Origin: CAZTQN01 sp964615765
GTDB lineage: Bacteria; Planctomycetota; Phycisphaerae; Phycisphaerales; UBA1924
DNA length: 64,000 bases
Reading direction: 5' to 3'
Assembly (NCBI GenBank): GCA_964615765.1
Contig: CAZTQN010000020.1
Coordinates: 6,709 to 70,708, forward strand
Position numbers and translations under genes: made by a program. Position 1 is the stretch's first letter, and each line of letters starts with the position of its first letter. The notes under the pieces were generated by a model. It ran no database searches. It saw only the letters and a list, made by a program, of their open reading frames with translations, and was not told the DNA's origin. Below are positions 32,411 to 39,555 of this stretch, piece by piece.

Positions 32411-32626
32411 GGGGAGTGTCATCTTCTTCGGCACTCCACCACCATCGCCGCCCAGAACGAAGGTCGGTGCCCCGAAGGCATCCACGCTGGTCTGCAAAGC
32501 CTCGCCGATCTCTACACCGCCTGGCACACCGCCGAGCCCGGCCAGGGCTACGACGCCAAGGCCGCGACATGGCGGGCCGTGCTGACTCCGCCCGAACCGG
32601 TCAATCCGCCGGCGAGTTCGAACTGA
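32411..32626 (+). pseudogene. In-frame relic of a kinase-TPR C-terminal tail
   Basis: Directly after the TAA of kinase copy 2, the same frame stays open for 71 codons to a TGA at 32624. The last ~45 codons encode LADLYTAWHTAEPGQGYDAK followed by AATWRAVL, which matches the natural C-terminus of kinase copy 3 (LYESWHAAEPGRDYDAKAAT). It has no start of its own and uses the C-ending codon style of the 5' half of the kinase gene. It is best read as the original 3' end, left behind when the middle of the gene was replaced. Stop-codon readthrough is the alternative. The rest of the gap to 32771 shows nothing else. Confidence 0.75.
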
Positions 32627-32771
32627 GCGCTCCCATCCACGGCAACCTCACCACACTGCGCCGCGCTTGCTGGCTAAACCAAAACGGGCGACGAACTCGG
32701 CCGTCCTGACGGATCCGCCGCCGCTCGGCGTCCCAACGCCGTGAGCGGTGCACCTTGTGAGGACCCTTGCC

Positions 32772-33914
32772 GTGTCATTGACCAGATCTTCCGCCCTTGC
32801 CCTGACGTCGTTCACCCTCGTCCTCGCCGGTTGTCGCACCACATCGTCCGCGGATCCTGAGCCCGCCGCGCTCAAACGCACGCCGCTCCCCACCGACGCC
32901 GGCGTCCTTGTGAACCAGTGGTACATGAAGACCGCCGACGAGGTTGTCCACTACGTCGCGGAGTTCGGCACGCGCTCCCGCCCGGGCAACATCGTCTTCG
33001 TCCTCCACGGCGGCTGGGGCGCCGAACACAGTTACCTCATCCCCGCCATCCGCCCGCTCGCCGACGAGTACACGTTCGTCCTCTATGACCAGCGCGGCTC
33101 GCTCCGCTCGCCCGTCAACCCGCCCGCCAAGGTCACGTTCTCCGCGCTCGTCGACGACCTCGATCAACTCCGCCAGCGCCTGGGCCAATCCAAGATCACG
33201 CTCATGGCCCACTCGATGGGCAACCACCTCGCCTACGGCTATCTCCGCGCCCATCCGGACCGCGTCGACAAGCTCATCCTCGTCGGCGCGACCGTCCCCG
33301 CGCCGTTCGGCGACCCCAGACCGCCCTTCCTCGCCGACGTTTGGCCGGATTTCTCCGACGCCGACGCCGCCGCCATCACCGCCCGCCAGACCGCGTACGA
33401 CAACGACGTCTTCGCGCGCACGCTCCGCATCGCCGCCGACGAAGGCCTCATCCCCTACGAAGCCGGTTCCGCCACGCCCGACACAATCAAGTCCTTCGGG
33501 CTCAAGAACATCATCACCACCGATCAGCAGCAGACCGATTGGTGGCGCATCCAGTTCACGTGCATCAACACTTTCAACGGCCGCAACTGGCGCCACATGC
33601 TCGGCGGTCAGAGCTTCTACAGCGGCGCGGCCGGCCAAGCCGTCCTCGATGACCCCGACTACCAGACCGCCACCCGCGACTTCTGGCCAACGCTCAAGTC
33701 CTTCCGCGGCCCGATCCACGTCATCATCGGGACGCACGACTACGTCGACCTCGGCCCGACCATGTGGCCACGACTCGTCGCCCACGTCCCCAGCGCCACC
33801 CTCGACACCATCCCCAACGCCGGGCACTCCATCTGGATGGACGAACCGACCCGCTTCACGCGGGCCCTGCGCGCCGCACTGCGCTCCCCGCCCACCCCGC
33901 CAAGCGAGCGATGA
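32772..33914 (+). CDS. Alpha/beta-hydrolase lipoprotein (S33 peptidase-like)
   Basis: A 380-residue envelope enzyme. A lipoprotein signal ends in LVLAGC. The alpha/beta-hydrolase core shows the oxyanion loop VLHGGWGAEHSY, strand FVLYDQRGSLRS, nucleophile elbow AHSMGNH (Ser), and the late Asp (IGTHDYVD) and His (NAGHSIW). The HGGWG and DQRG pattern resembles proline iminopeptidase-type S33 members; the substrate is unknown. Start is uncertain: GTG 32772 has AGGA about eight bases upstream and gives a compact signal peptide, while GTG 32748 would add eight residues. Confidence 0.83.
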   Translation: MSLTRSSALALTSFTLVLAGCRTTSSADPEPAALKRTPLPTDAGVLVNQWYMKTADEVVHYVAEFGTRSRPGNIVFVLHGGWGAEHSYLIPAIRPLADEYTFVLYDQRGSLRSPVNPPAKVTFSALVDDLDQLRQRLGQSKITLMAHSMGNHLAYGYLRAHPDRVDKLILVGATVPAPFGDPRPPFLADVWPDFSDADAAAITARQTAYDNDVFARTLRIAADEGLIPYEAGSATPDTIKSFGLKNIITTDQQQTDWWRIQFTCINTFNGRNWRHMLGGQSFYSGAAGQAVLDDPDYQTATRDFWPTLKSFRGPIHVIIGTHDYVDLGPTMWPRLVAHVPSATLDTIPNAGHSIWMDEPTRFTRALRAALRSPPTPPSER

Positions 33915-33978
33915 GCCGCGGCGCAGCGCTCGAGCCGGTCTAGATCACCAGCGCACACCGCACCGCTCCGCCGAACCG

Positions 33979-34281
33979 TCATCCGGCCCGGAGCACCGCC
34001 GCGAGCAAGCCGGGGAATCGCCGCTCGATCTCTTTCGTGCGCAGCGAGTTCAACCGCGCCGCCCCGTGCCCAACCTGCAGAATAAGCCCCGCCTGCCGCA
34101 GCACGCGCCAGTGGTGCGACATCGTGCTCTTGGGTATCTCCTCGAAGAACCGGTTGCACGGCAAGGCCGGGTGGTTCGCCGCCAGCCGCACGATCTCAAG
34201 CCGAACCGGGTCCGCCAGCGCCCGCAACACCTCGTGCAGCGCTACGTCTTCCAGCCGTGGATGAGGGATCGGTCGGGCCAT
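33979..34281 (-). CDS. ArsR-family transcriptional repressor
   Basis: A 100-residue winged-helix regulator. The ArsR core is plain: EVLRALADPVRLEIVRLAA, the recognition region IPKSTMSHHWRVLRQAGLI and the wing VGHGAARLNSLR. It lacks a CxC metal site; a single Cys42 (ALPCNRFF) could be a redox or electrophile sensor, which is speculative. ATG 34281 is the natural start, although the frame stays open upstream. It is divergent from the alcohol dehydrogenase-like gene, and an inverted repeat over that gene's promoter is its likely operator. Confidence 0.9.
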   Translation of the reverse strand: MARPIPHPRLEDVALHEVLRALADPVRLEIVRLAANHPALPCNRFFEEIPKSTMSHHWRVLRQAGLILQVGHGAARLNSLRTKEIERRFPGLLAAVLRAG

Positions 34282-34360
34282 CTGTGCCCACGAAGATAGC
34301 CCCCGAGCGCGGCCCGCGCCGCCGCCCTCCCGCGCTGCTTCTCCGCGCTCGCCGCCGGGC

Positions 34361-34388
34361 TTGACCATGCTATTAGTTCGAATATACT
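34361..34388 (+). promoter_or_regulatory. Sigma-70-type promoter for the dehydrogenase operon
   Basis: TTGACC (34361-34366) and TATACT (34383-34388) are separated by 16 bases in an AT-rich island within very GC-rich DNA. Transcription would start near 34395, about 50 bases before ATG 34446. The -10 box lies inside the inverted repeat described next. Confidence 0.72.
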
Positions 34389-34403
34389 CGAACACTCGAA
34401 CTA
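34374..34403. promoter_or_regulatory. Inverted-repeat operator, probable ArsR site
   Basis: TAGTTCGA (34374-34381) and TCGAACTA (34396-34403) form a perfect 8-base inverted repeat. Inside it, ACTCGAAC is repeated in tandem (34386-34393 and 34394-34401), so three TCGAA half-sites are present. The element covers the -10 box of the promoter above and lies between the divergent repressor and dehydrogenase genes, the classic position for ArsR repression. Confidence 0.7.
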
Positions 34404-34445
34404 TCCGCACCGGCCAGCCACCCACCCACACCCCGGAGACTCGCC

Positions 34446-35459
34446 ATGATCGCGTACCGCGTGGTCACCAACACCGGCCCCGACGCTCTCGAGAAGCTCA
34501 CCCTGCCCGAGCCGGTCGCAATCCCCGGGCATGTCGTCGTCGAGCTGCACGCCGCCGCGCTCAACTTCCGCGATCTCATCGTCACGCGAGGCGGCTACGT
34601 GCGCAACGACCGCCGCCCCGTCATCCCCCTTTCCGACGGCGCGGGCCGCGTCGTCGCCGTCGGCAGCGGCGTCACCCGCTGGCGCGTGGGCGACCGCGTC
34701 GTCGCCAACTTCATGCGCGACTGGATCGCCGGTCCCGTCACGGAAGAAGCGCTCAACTCATCCCTCGGCGGCGGGGTCGACGGCGTCCTCGCCGAACGCT
34801 TCGCCCTCCCCGAGCACGCCCTGCTCCGCATCCCCGATCACCTCGACTTCGCCGAGGCCGCCACGCTCCCTTGCGCCGCGCTCACCGCGTGGAACGCCCT
34901 CACCGCCGCCGGCACCAGGGCGGGCGACACCGTCCTCGTGCTCGGCACCGGCGGCGTCAGCATCTTCGGCGTCCAGCTCGCCCGCGCCATGGGCGCCGTC
35001 CCCATCATCACCTCCAGCAGCGACGCCAAGCTCCACCGCGCCGTCTCCCTCGGCGCGGCCCACGCAATCAACTACCGCACAACGCCCGACTGGCACCTCC
35101 GCGTGCTCGAACTCACCGACGGCCGCGGCGTCGACCACGTCCTCGAAACCGGCGGGCCCGGCACTCTCGAACGCTCCCTCCTTGCCGCCCGCGTCGGCGG
35201 CACCGTCAGCCTCATCGGCATCCTCGCCGACGGCACCCCGCCCTCCATGACACCCGCGCTCCTCCGCACTCTCACCGTCCGCGGCATCTATGTCGGCAGC
35301 GTCGAGATGTTCGAAGCCATGAACCGCGCCATCTCCGCCGCCCGCCTCCGCCCGGTCATCGATTCCCGCTTCCCCTTCGACCGCGCCATCGACGCCCTGA
35401 ACGCTTTCGCTCAGCAGCGCCACGTCGGCAAGGTTGTGATTGAACGACTCACCGCATGA
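34446..35459 (+). CDS. NAD(P)-dependent alcohol dehydrogenase/quinone oxidoreductase-like (MDR family)
   Basis: A 337-residue medium-chain dehydrogenase/reductase. The N-terminal catalytic fold (ALNFRDLIVTRGGY; IPLSDGAGRVVAVG) is followed by a Rossmann domain with GDTVLVLGTGGVSIFGVQLA near residues 158-177. The structural zinc Cys cluster and the usual catalytic zinc Cys/His are absent, so a zinc-free quinone or enone reductase is more likely than an alcohol dehydrogenase. It is the first gene of an operon with a peroxiredoxin and a TlpA-like lipoprotein, which points to electrophile or redox stress. Its stop overlaps a possible in-frame ATG of the next gene (ATGA at 35456). Confidence 0.88.
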   Translation: MIAYRVVTNTGPDALEKLTLPEPVAIPGHVVVELHAAALNFRDLIVTRGGYVRNDRRPVIPLSDGAGRVVAVGSGVTRWRVGDRVVANFMRDWIAGPVTEEALNSSLGGGVDGVLAERFALPEHALLRIPDHLDFAEAATLPCAALTAWNALTAAGTRAGDTVLVLGTGGVSIFGVQLARAMGAVPIITSSSDAKLHRAVSLGAAHAINYRTTPDWHLRVLELTDGRGVDHVLETGGPGTLERSLLAARVGGTVSLIGILADGTPPSMTPALLRTLTVRGIYVGSVEMFEAMNRAISAARLRPVIDSRFPFDRAIDALNAFAQQRHVGKVVIERLTA

Positions 35460-35566
35460 CCAAAGCCGCCGGCGTTCCACGCCCCGGCGCCGACCGCTCG
35501 CCCCATCCCAACAAATCTACCATCGCTCTCCGCCCCCTCCGCACTACACCACGGGGACGCCCACCC

Positions 35567-36184
35567 ATGGACTCCCGCTTCGCACTGCCCCCCAACCTGC
35601 CCGTCCCGCACGACGACGGCGGCGCCGCTCATCTCATTAACCACCCGCTCCCCCCCATCGCCCTGCCCGCGACCGACGGCCGCCTCGTCTCCCTCGCCGA
35701 CCTCGACGCCGCCGTCGTCTTCACGTACCCACGCACCGGCGTCCCGGACAAATCGCCCGGCCCCGAGTGGGACGCCATCCCCGGGGCCCGCGGCTGCACG
35801 CCCCAGGCCTGCGCCTTCCGAGACCTGCATGCCGAGTTCCGCGCCCGCAACACTCAGGTCTTCGGTCTCAGCACGCAGCGCCCTGACTTCCAACGCGAGT
35901 TCGTCGAGCGCAACCACATCACCTTCCCAATCCTCTCCGATCATCACCTCACCCTCACCCGCGCGCTCAACCTTCCCACCTTCGAATACCCCATTGAGAG
36001 CATCGGCGGCGGCGGCCCGTCCACCCTCCTGCGTCGCATGGCCTGGTTCATCGACACCGGCGTCATCCGCAAAGTCTGGTACCCCGTCTTTCCACCCGAC
36101 ACCAACGCCGCTGAAGTGCTCAGTTGGCTGAGCGCACAGCCAACCCGACCGCCTCGTACCGACCGCGCCAGAGCCAACCCATGA
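35567..36184 (+). CDS. Peroxiredoxin (AhpC/TSA-Bcp type)
   Basis: A 205-residue thiol peroxidase. The peroxidatic Cys sits in GARGCTPQACAFRD, with a second Cys four residues later. FTYPRTGVPD and DFQREFVERNHITFPILSD complete the fold. The variant with an inserted loop (GPEWDAIPGARGCTP) belongs to a known bacterial branch. ATG 35567 starts at the conserved domain; an earlier ATG at 35456, overlapping the dehydrogenase stop, would add 37 low-complexity residues and remains possible through translational coupling. Its own stop overlaps the next start (ATGA). Confidence 0.88.
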   Translation: MDSRFALPPNLPVPHDDGGAAHLINHPLPPIALPATDGRLVSLADLDAAVVFTYPRTGVPDKSPGPEWDAIPGARGCTPQACAFRDLHAEFRARNTQVFGLSTQRPDFQREFVERNHITFPILSDHHLTLTRALNLPTFEYPIESIGGGGPSTLLRRMAWFIDTGVIRKVWYPVFPPDTNAAEVLSWLSAQPTRPPRTDRARANP

Positions 36185-37386
36185 CCGCGCACGCACACCG
36201 CACCATCCACCGCGCCGCGGCCGCCTTCGCGCTCGCGAGTCTCCCGTTCTCCCTCATCGCCTGCCGCTCCGCCCCGCCGCCCGTCACACTGTCAGCGCAC
36301 GAGCGCACCACCGCACAAACCCTCCAGATCGGCGACCTCGCCCCCCCACTCGCCATCTCCACCTGCCTCACCACGCCGCCTCCAAGAGATGCCCCGCACG
36401 CCGTCCGCGTCGTCGAGTTCTGGGCTTCCTGGTGCGCCCCGTGCCTCGCGTCCATGCCGCTGCTCGCGGACGCCAAGCGCCAACACGGCGACGCCCTGCA
36501 AGCCATCGCGCTGACGACCATCGACGAAAACAACGCCGAGAGCAGCGTCACCCGCCTCTGCACGCAGCACGCGGCCGAGTGGGGCCTCCCGCTCGGCGTG
36601 CACGTCTGCATCGACGACGCCGACCGCACCGCCCGCGCGTACCGCGTCGCGCTCCGCGACACCGCGCTCCCGCGTGCCGCCGTCATCACCCGCGACGGCC
36701 GCATCGCCTGGTGGGGACACCCCGCCGACGCCGCTCCGGTCATCGACGCCGTCATCGACGGCCGTTGGGACCTTGCCGCCGCACGCACCCAAGGCGCGGC
36801 TCGCGCCCGCGACTCCGCCCGCAGCCGCGCCATCGTCGAAAGCTTCGTCGCCGCGACCAACGCCAACGACCAACCGACGCGGCTCGCGCTCGCCACAGAA
36901 GCGTGCGAGATCCCCATCGCGCACACGCGCGGCATCTCGCCCGAGTGGTGGGCGTGGACCACCCGCGTCAGCCTCCTTACCGCCGCCGCCCGCACCGACG
37001 AAGCCCGCGCCGTCGCGCTCCACGCCGCCGAGCTCGACGGCATCCGCAACGACCCCGCCGCCCTCGGCGATCTTCTCACGGCGCTCCCGCCCGCCGAGGT
37101 GCAGCTCCGCCGCGATCTCGCCGAGCGAGCCGTCGGCCTCATCACACAAGCCGAAGCCGCCCCGATCGTGACCACCTGGGACGCGTTCTTGCGCGATACC
37201 GACGATCTCCGCTTCGGCTACGTGTTCATTCAAGCCGCCGACGCCTTCGCCGCCGCGGGCGAGACCGACCGCGCGATCGCCCTGCTCAACGCCGCGATCG
37301 ACCGCGCTCCGGACGACACCCGCTTCATCGGGAACAAGCAGCAAGTCCGCGAGCGCATTCGGCTGCTGGAATCATCTCGTCGATAG
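36181..37386 (+). CDS. TlpA-like thioredoxin lipoprotein with helical C-terminal domain
   Basis: A 401-residue envelope protein. The signal ends in a lipobox-like LIAC (Cys22). The thioredoxin domain (about residues 45-200) has WASWCAPCLASMPLL as the redox site. The remaining ~200 residues are helical and TPR-like (GYVFIQAADAFAAAGETDRA). It is probably a membrane-tethered thiol reductant, plausibly serving the peroxiredoxin encoded directly upstream, although the cellular compartments would have to match. The start overlaps the peroxiredoxin stop by four bases. Confidence 0.85.
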   Translation: MTAHAHRTIHRAAAAFALASLPFSLIACRSAPPPVTLSAHERTTAQTLQIGDLAPPLAISTCLTTPPPRDAPHAVRVVEFWASWCAPCLASMPLLADAKRQHGDALQAIALTTIDENNAESSVTRLCTQHAAEWGLPLGVHVCIDDADRTARAYRVALRDTALPRAAVITRDGRIAWWGHPADAAPVIDAVIDGRWDLAAARTQGAARARDSARSRAIVESFVAATNANDQPTRLALATEACEIPIAHTRGISPEWWAWTTRVSLLTAAARTDEARAVALHAAELDGIRNDPAALGDLLTALPPAEVQLRRDLAERAVGLITQAEAAPIVTTWDAFLRDTDDLRFGYVFIQAADAFAAAGETDRAIALLNAAIDRAPDDTRFIGNKQQVRERIRLLESSRR

Positions 37387-37417
37387 CGACGCACGCGCGT
37401 GCCAAGGCACCCCGTGT

Positions 37418-38212
37418 TCAGAACGCGCTCCGCACCACCCCGCCGTCCACTCGCAGCGCCGACCCGTTCACCCCCGACCCGCGCGGGCTGCACACCAGCG
37501 CCACAAACGCCGCGATCTCCTCCGGCGACTGGAACCGCTTCAACAGCGACGTCGGCCGGACCGTGCGGAAGAACTCCCGCTCGAACTCCTCCGCCGACTG
37601 GTTCTGCCGCTCCGCGAACGCGCGCACAAAGTCCGACACGCCTTCCGACGCCGTCGGCCCGGGCAGCACGCTGTTCACCGTCACGCCCGTCCCCGCCGTC
37701 GACTCCGCGATACCGCGCGCAATCGCGATCTGCGCCGACTTGGTCATCCCGTAATGCACCATCTCCGCCGGCGTCTGCAACCCCGACTCGCTCGAGATGA
37801 ACACCACGCGCCCCCAGTTGTTCTTGAGCATCCCCGGCAGATACGCCCGCGTCAGCCGCACCCCGCTCATCACGTTGGTATCGAAGAACCGCTGCCAGTC
37901 CTCGTCGGGCGTGTCCAGGAACGGCTTGGGCTCGAAGATCCCCAGGTTGTTGACCAGGATGTCCACCGCCGGCACTGCGCTCGCCATCGCCGCCGCGCCC
38001 CGCGCCGTCGCCAGGTCCAGCGCCACGCCGCGCACCTGGCCCGAGCCCGGCAGCGCCATCAACCGTCCCACCGCGGCGTCCACCCGCTGCTGGTTGCGCC
38101 CGTTCACGATCACCGACGCGCCATCACCCCGCAGCGCCGCCGCGACCGCGAACCCGATACCCAGCGTCGAGCCCGTCACGAGCGCCGTCTTGCCGTGCAA
38201 CTGCAGATCCAT
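37418..38212 (-). CDS. SDR-family NAD(P)-dependent oxidoreductase
   Basis: A 264-residue classical short-chain dehydrogenase. The cofactor motif TGSTLGIG (residues 14-21), the NNLG motif, and the catalytic Ser-Tyr-Lys triad (FISSES ... YGMTK) are all present, with the usual C-terminal segment ending VNGSALRVDGG. Substrate unknown. It converges on the TlpA-like gene with 31 bases between the stops, and the 3' half suggests the 3-oxoacyl-ACP reductase-like subgroup. Confidence 0.93.
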   Translation of the reverse strand: MDLQLHGKTALVTGSTLGIGFAVAAALRGDGASVIVNGRNQQRVDAAVGRLMALPGSGQVRGVALDLATARGAAAMASAVPAVDILVNNLGIFEPKPFLDTPDEDWQRFFDTNVMSGVRLTRAYLPGMLKNNWGRVVFISSESGLQTPAEMVHYGMTKSAQIAIARGIAESTAGTGVTVNSVLPGPTASEGVSDFVRAFAERQNQSAEEFEREFFRTVRPTSLLKRFQSPEEIAAFVALVCSPRGSGVNGSALRVDGGVVRSAF

Positions 38213-38303
38213 GCCGCGTCCTCCCGGGCGGAGCGCGTCACCCGCCCCGCAGCGGTCAGCCTAGCCGTCCAACCGCGCACGCACGACCAAACTCACACCG
38301 ATA

Positions 38304-38807
38304 TCACCCGCCCACAAGCCGCCACCGCAGCATCGCCGCGTCCGACCCACTCTCCTTGAACCCCGCACGCCGCAGCACGCCGATCGAACCAACATTGTCC
38401 GGCAAACACTCGGCCCGCACGACGCGCACGCCCTTCTGTCGCATCGCCCACGCGCACAGCGCCACCACCGCCTCCGTCGCATACCCGCGGCCGCGGTGCG
38501 ACGCCGCAATCCCGTACCCGATCTCCGCCTCACCCGCCACGTCCGGCAGCCCCTTGAACCCGAGCTCCCCAATCACCACCCCGCCATCTTCCAGCACCAC
38601 CAGCCGCGTCCACTCTTCCAACGCCGGACACGACTCCACCACCCCCGCGATGAACGGCAGCGCCTCCGCCATATCGCTATTCGGCCAGTCCGGCGCCACC
38701 CGCAACCCCGTCGCTTCCGCCAGCCGCGCGGGCGACACGATCGCCGCGTGCATCAAGTCAGCACCAAACGGCTCCAACCGAAGCCTCTCCGTCCGGATGG
38801 TCTTCAT
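38304..38807 (-). CDS. GNAT-family N-acetyltransferase (RimJ/RimL-like)
   Basis: A 167-residue acetyltransferase. It opens with the RimJ-like TERLRLEPFGADLMHAA, and the acetyl-CoA loop is IAASHRGRGYATEAVVALC. AECLPDNVGSIGVLRRAGF is the conserved C-terminal segment. It may modify ribosomal proteins, antibiotics or small amines; the target is not visible. It is divergent from sigma factor copy 2 with a 150-base gap. Confidence 0.9.
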   Translation of the reverse strand: MKTIRTERLRLEPFGADLMHAAIVSPARLAEATGLRVAPDWPNSDMAEALPFIAGVVESCPALEEWTRLVVLEDGGVVIGELGFKGLPDVAGEAEIGYGIAASHRGRGYATEAVVALCAWAMRQKGVRVVRAECLPDNVGSIGVLRRAGFKESGSDAAMLRWRLVGG

Positions 38808-38957
38808 CGCAGCATGGTCCTCAAAGACGGCCCCACAACAAGACCCGCCCGCCCAAGACTACCCAGACGACCCGACCGCACGACTTCGAACACTCCGGCC
38901 ACGAGAAGACCTGCCAGGCGTTTCATTCGCCGTGCGAGTTCGATTACCATCGCCCGC

Positions 38958-39536
38958 ATGGAGTCCGACCACGCAACACTCCTCATGAACGCCGCGGCTG
39001 AGGGCGACAAGGCCGCCGCCGACCGCTTGCTCCCATTGGTCTACGACCAACTCCGCGGCGCCGCGCAGCGACACATGATGGGCGAAGCGCGCGGGCACAC
39101 GCTCTCGGCGACCGTGCTCGTGCACGAGGCCTATCTGAAACTCGCCGGCCCGCGACAGATTCCCTGGGCCGGCCGGGCCCACTTCTACGCCGCCGCCGCC
39201 GAGGCGATGCGGCGCATCCTCATCGACCACGCCCGTGCCAAGGCCGCGGCGATCCGTGGCGGCCCCGACGCCCGCCGCGCCGCCCTCAGCCTCGCCGCCC
39301 TGCCAGACCCCGCCTCTGCAAACGAATCCGCCGGATTCCTGATCCTCGACGACGCGATCGTCCGCTTGGAGCGTGCAGACAAGGAGGCCGCCGCCGTCGT
39401 CAGACTCCGCTACTTCGCCGGGCTCAGCATCGACCAGACCGCCGCCGCGCTCGGCGTATCGGCGCCAACGGTCAAACGCACGTGGGCCTTCGCCCGCGCC
39501 TGGCTGAAAGACGCGATCGAGTCGGACCGCGCGTGA
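38958..39536 (+). CDS. ECF-like sigma factor, planctomycete TIGR02999 type (copy 2)
   Basis: A 192-residue paralogue of the factor at 28419. Region 2 reads LPLVYDQLRGAAQRHMMGEA, LVHEAYLKLAGPRQIPWAG and FYAAAAEAMRRILIDHARAK; region 4 ends RYFAGLSIDQTAAALGVSAP before TVKRTWAFARAWL. ATG 38958 starts two residues before the block shared with copy 1. Kinase copy 3 follows after 19 bases, so the sigma-kinase pair repeats the arrangement of the 28-32 kb module. Confidence 0.9.
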   Translation: MESDHATLLMNAAAEGDKAAADRLLPLVYDQLRGAAQRHMMGEARGHTLSATVLVHEAYLKLAGPRQIPWAGRAHFYAAAAEAMRRILIDHARAKAAAIRGGPDARRAALSLAALPDPASANESAGFLILDDAIVRLERADKEAAAVVRLRYFAGLSIDQTAAALGVSAPTVKRTWAFARAWLKDAIESDRA

Positions 39537-39555
39537 GGCCGCGCAGGAGCATCAC

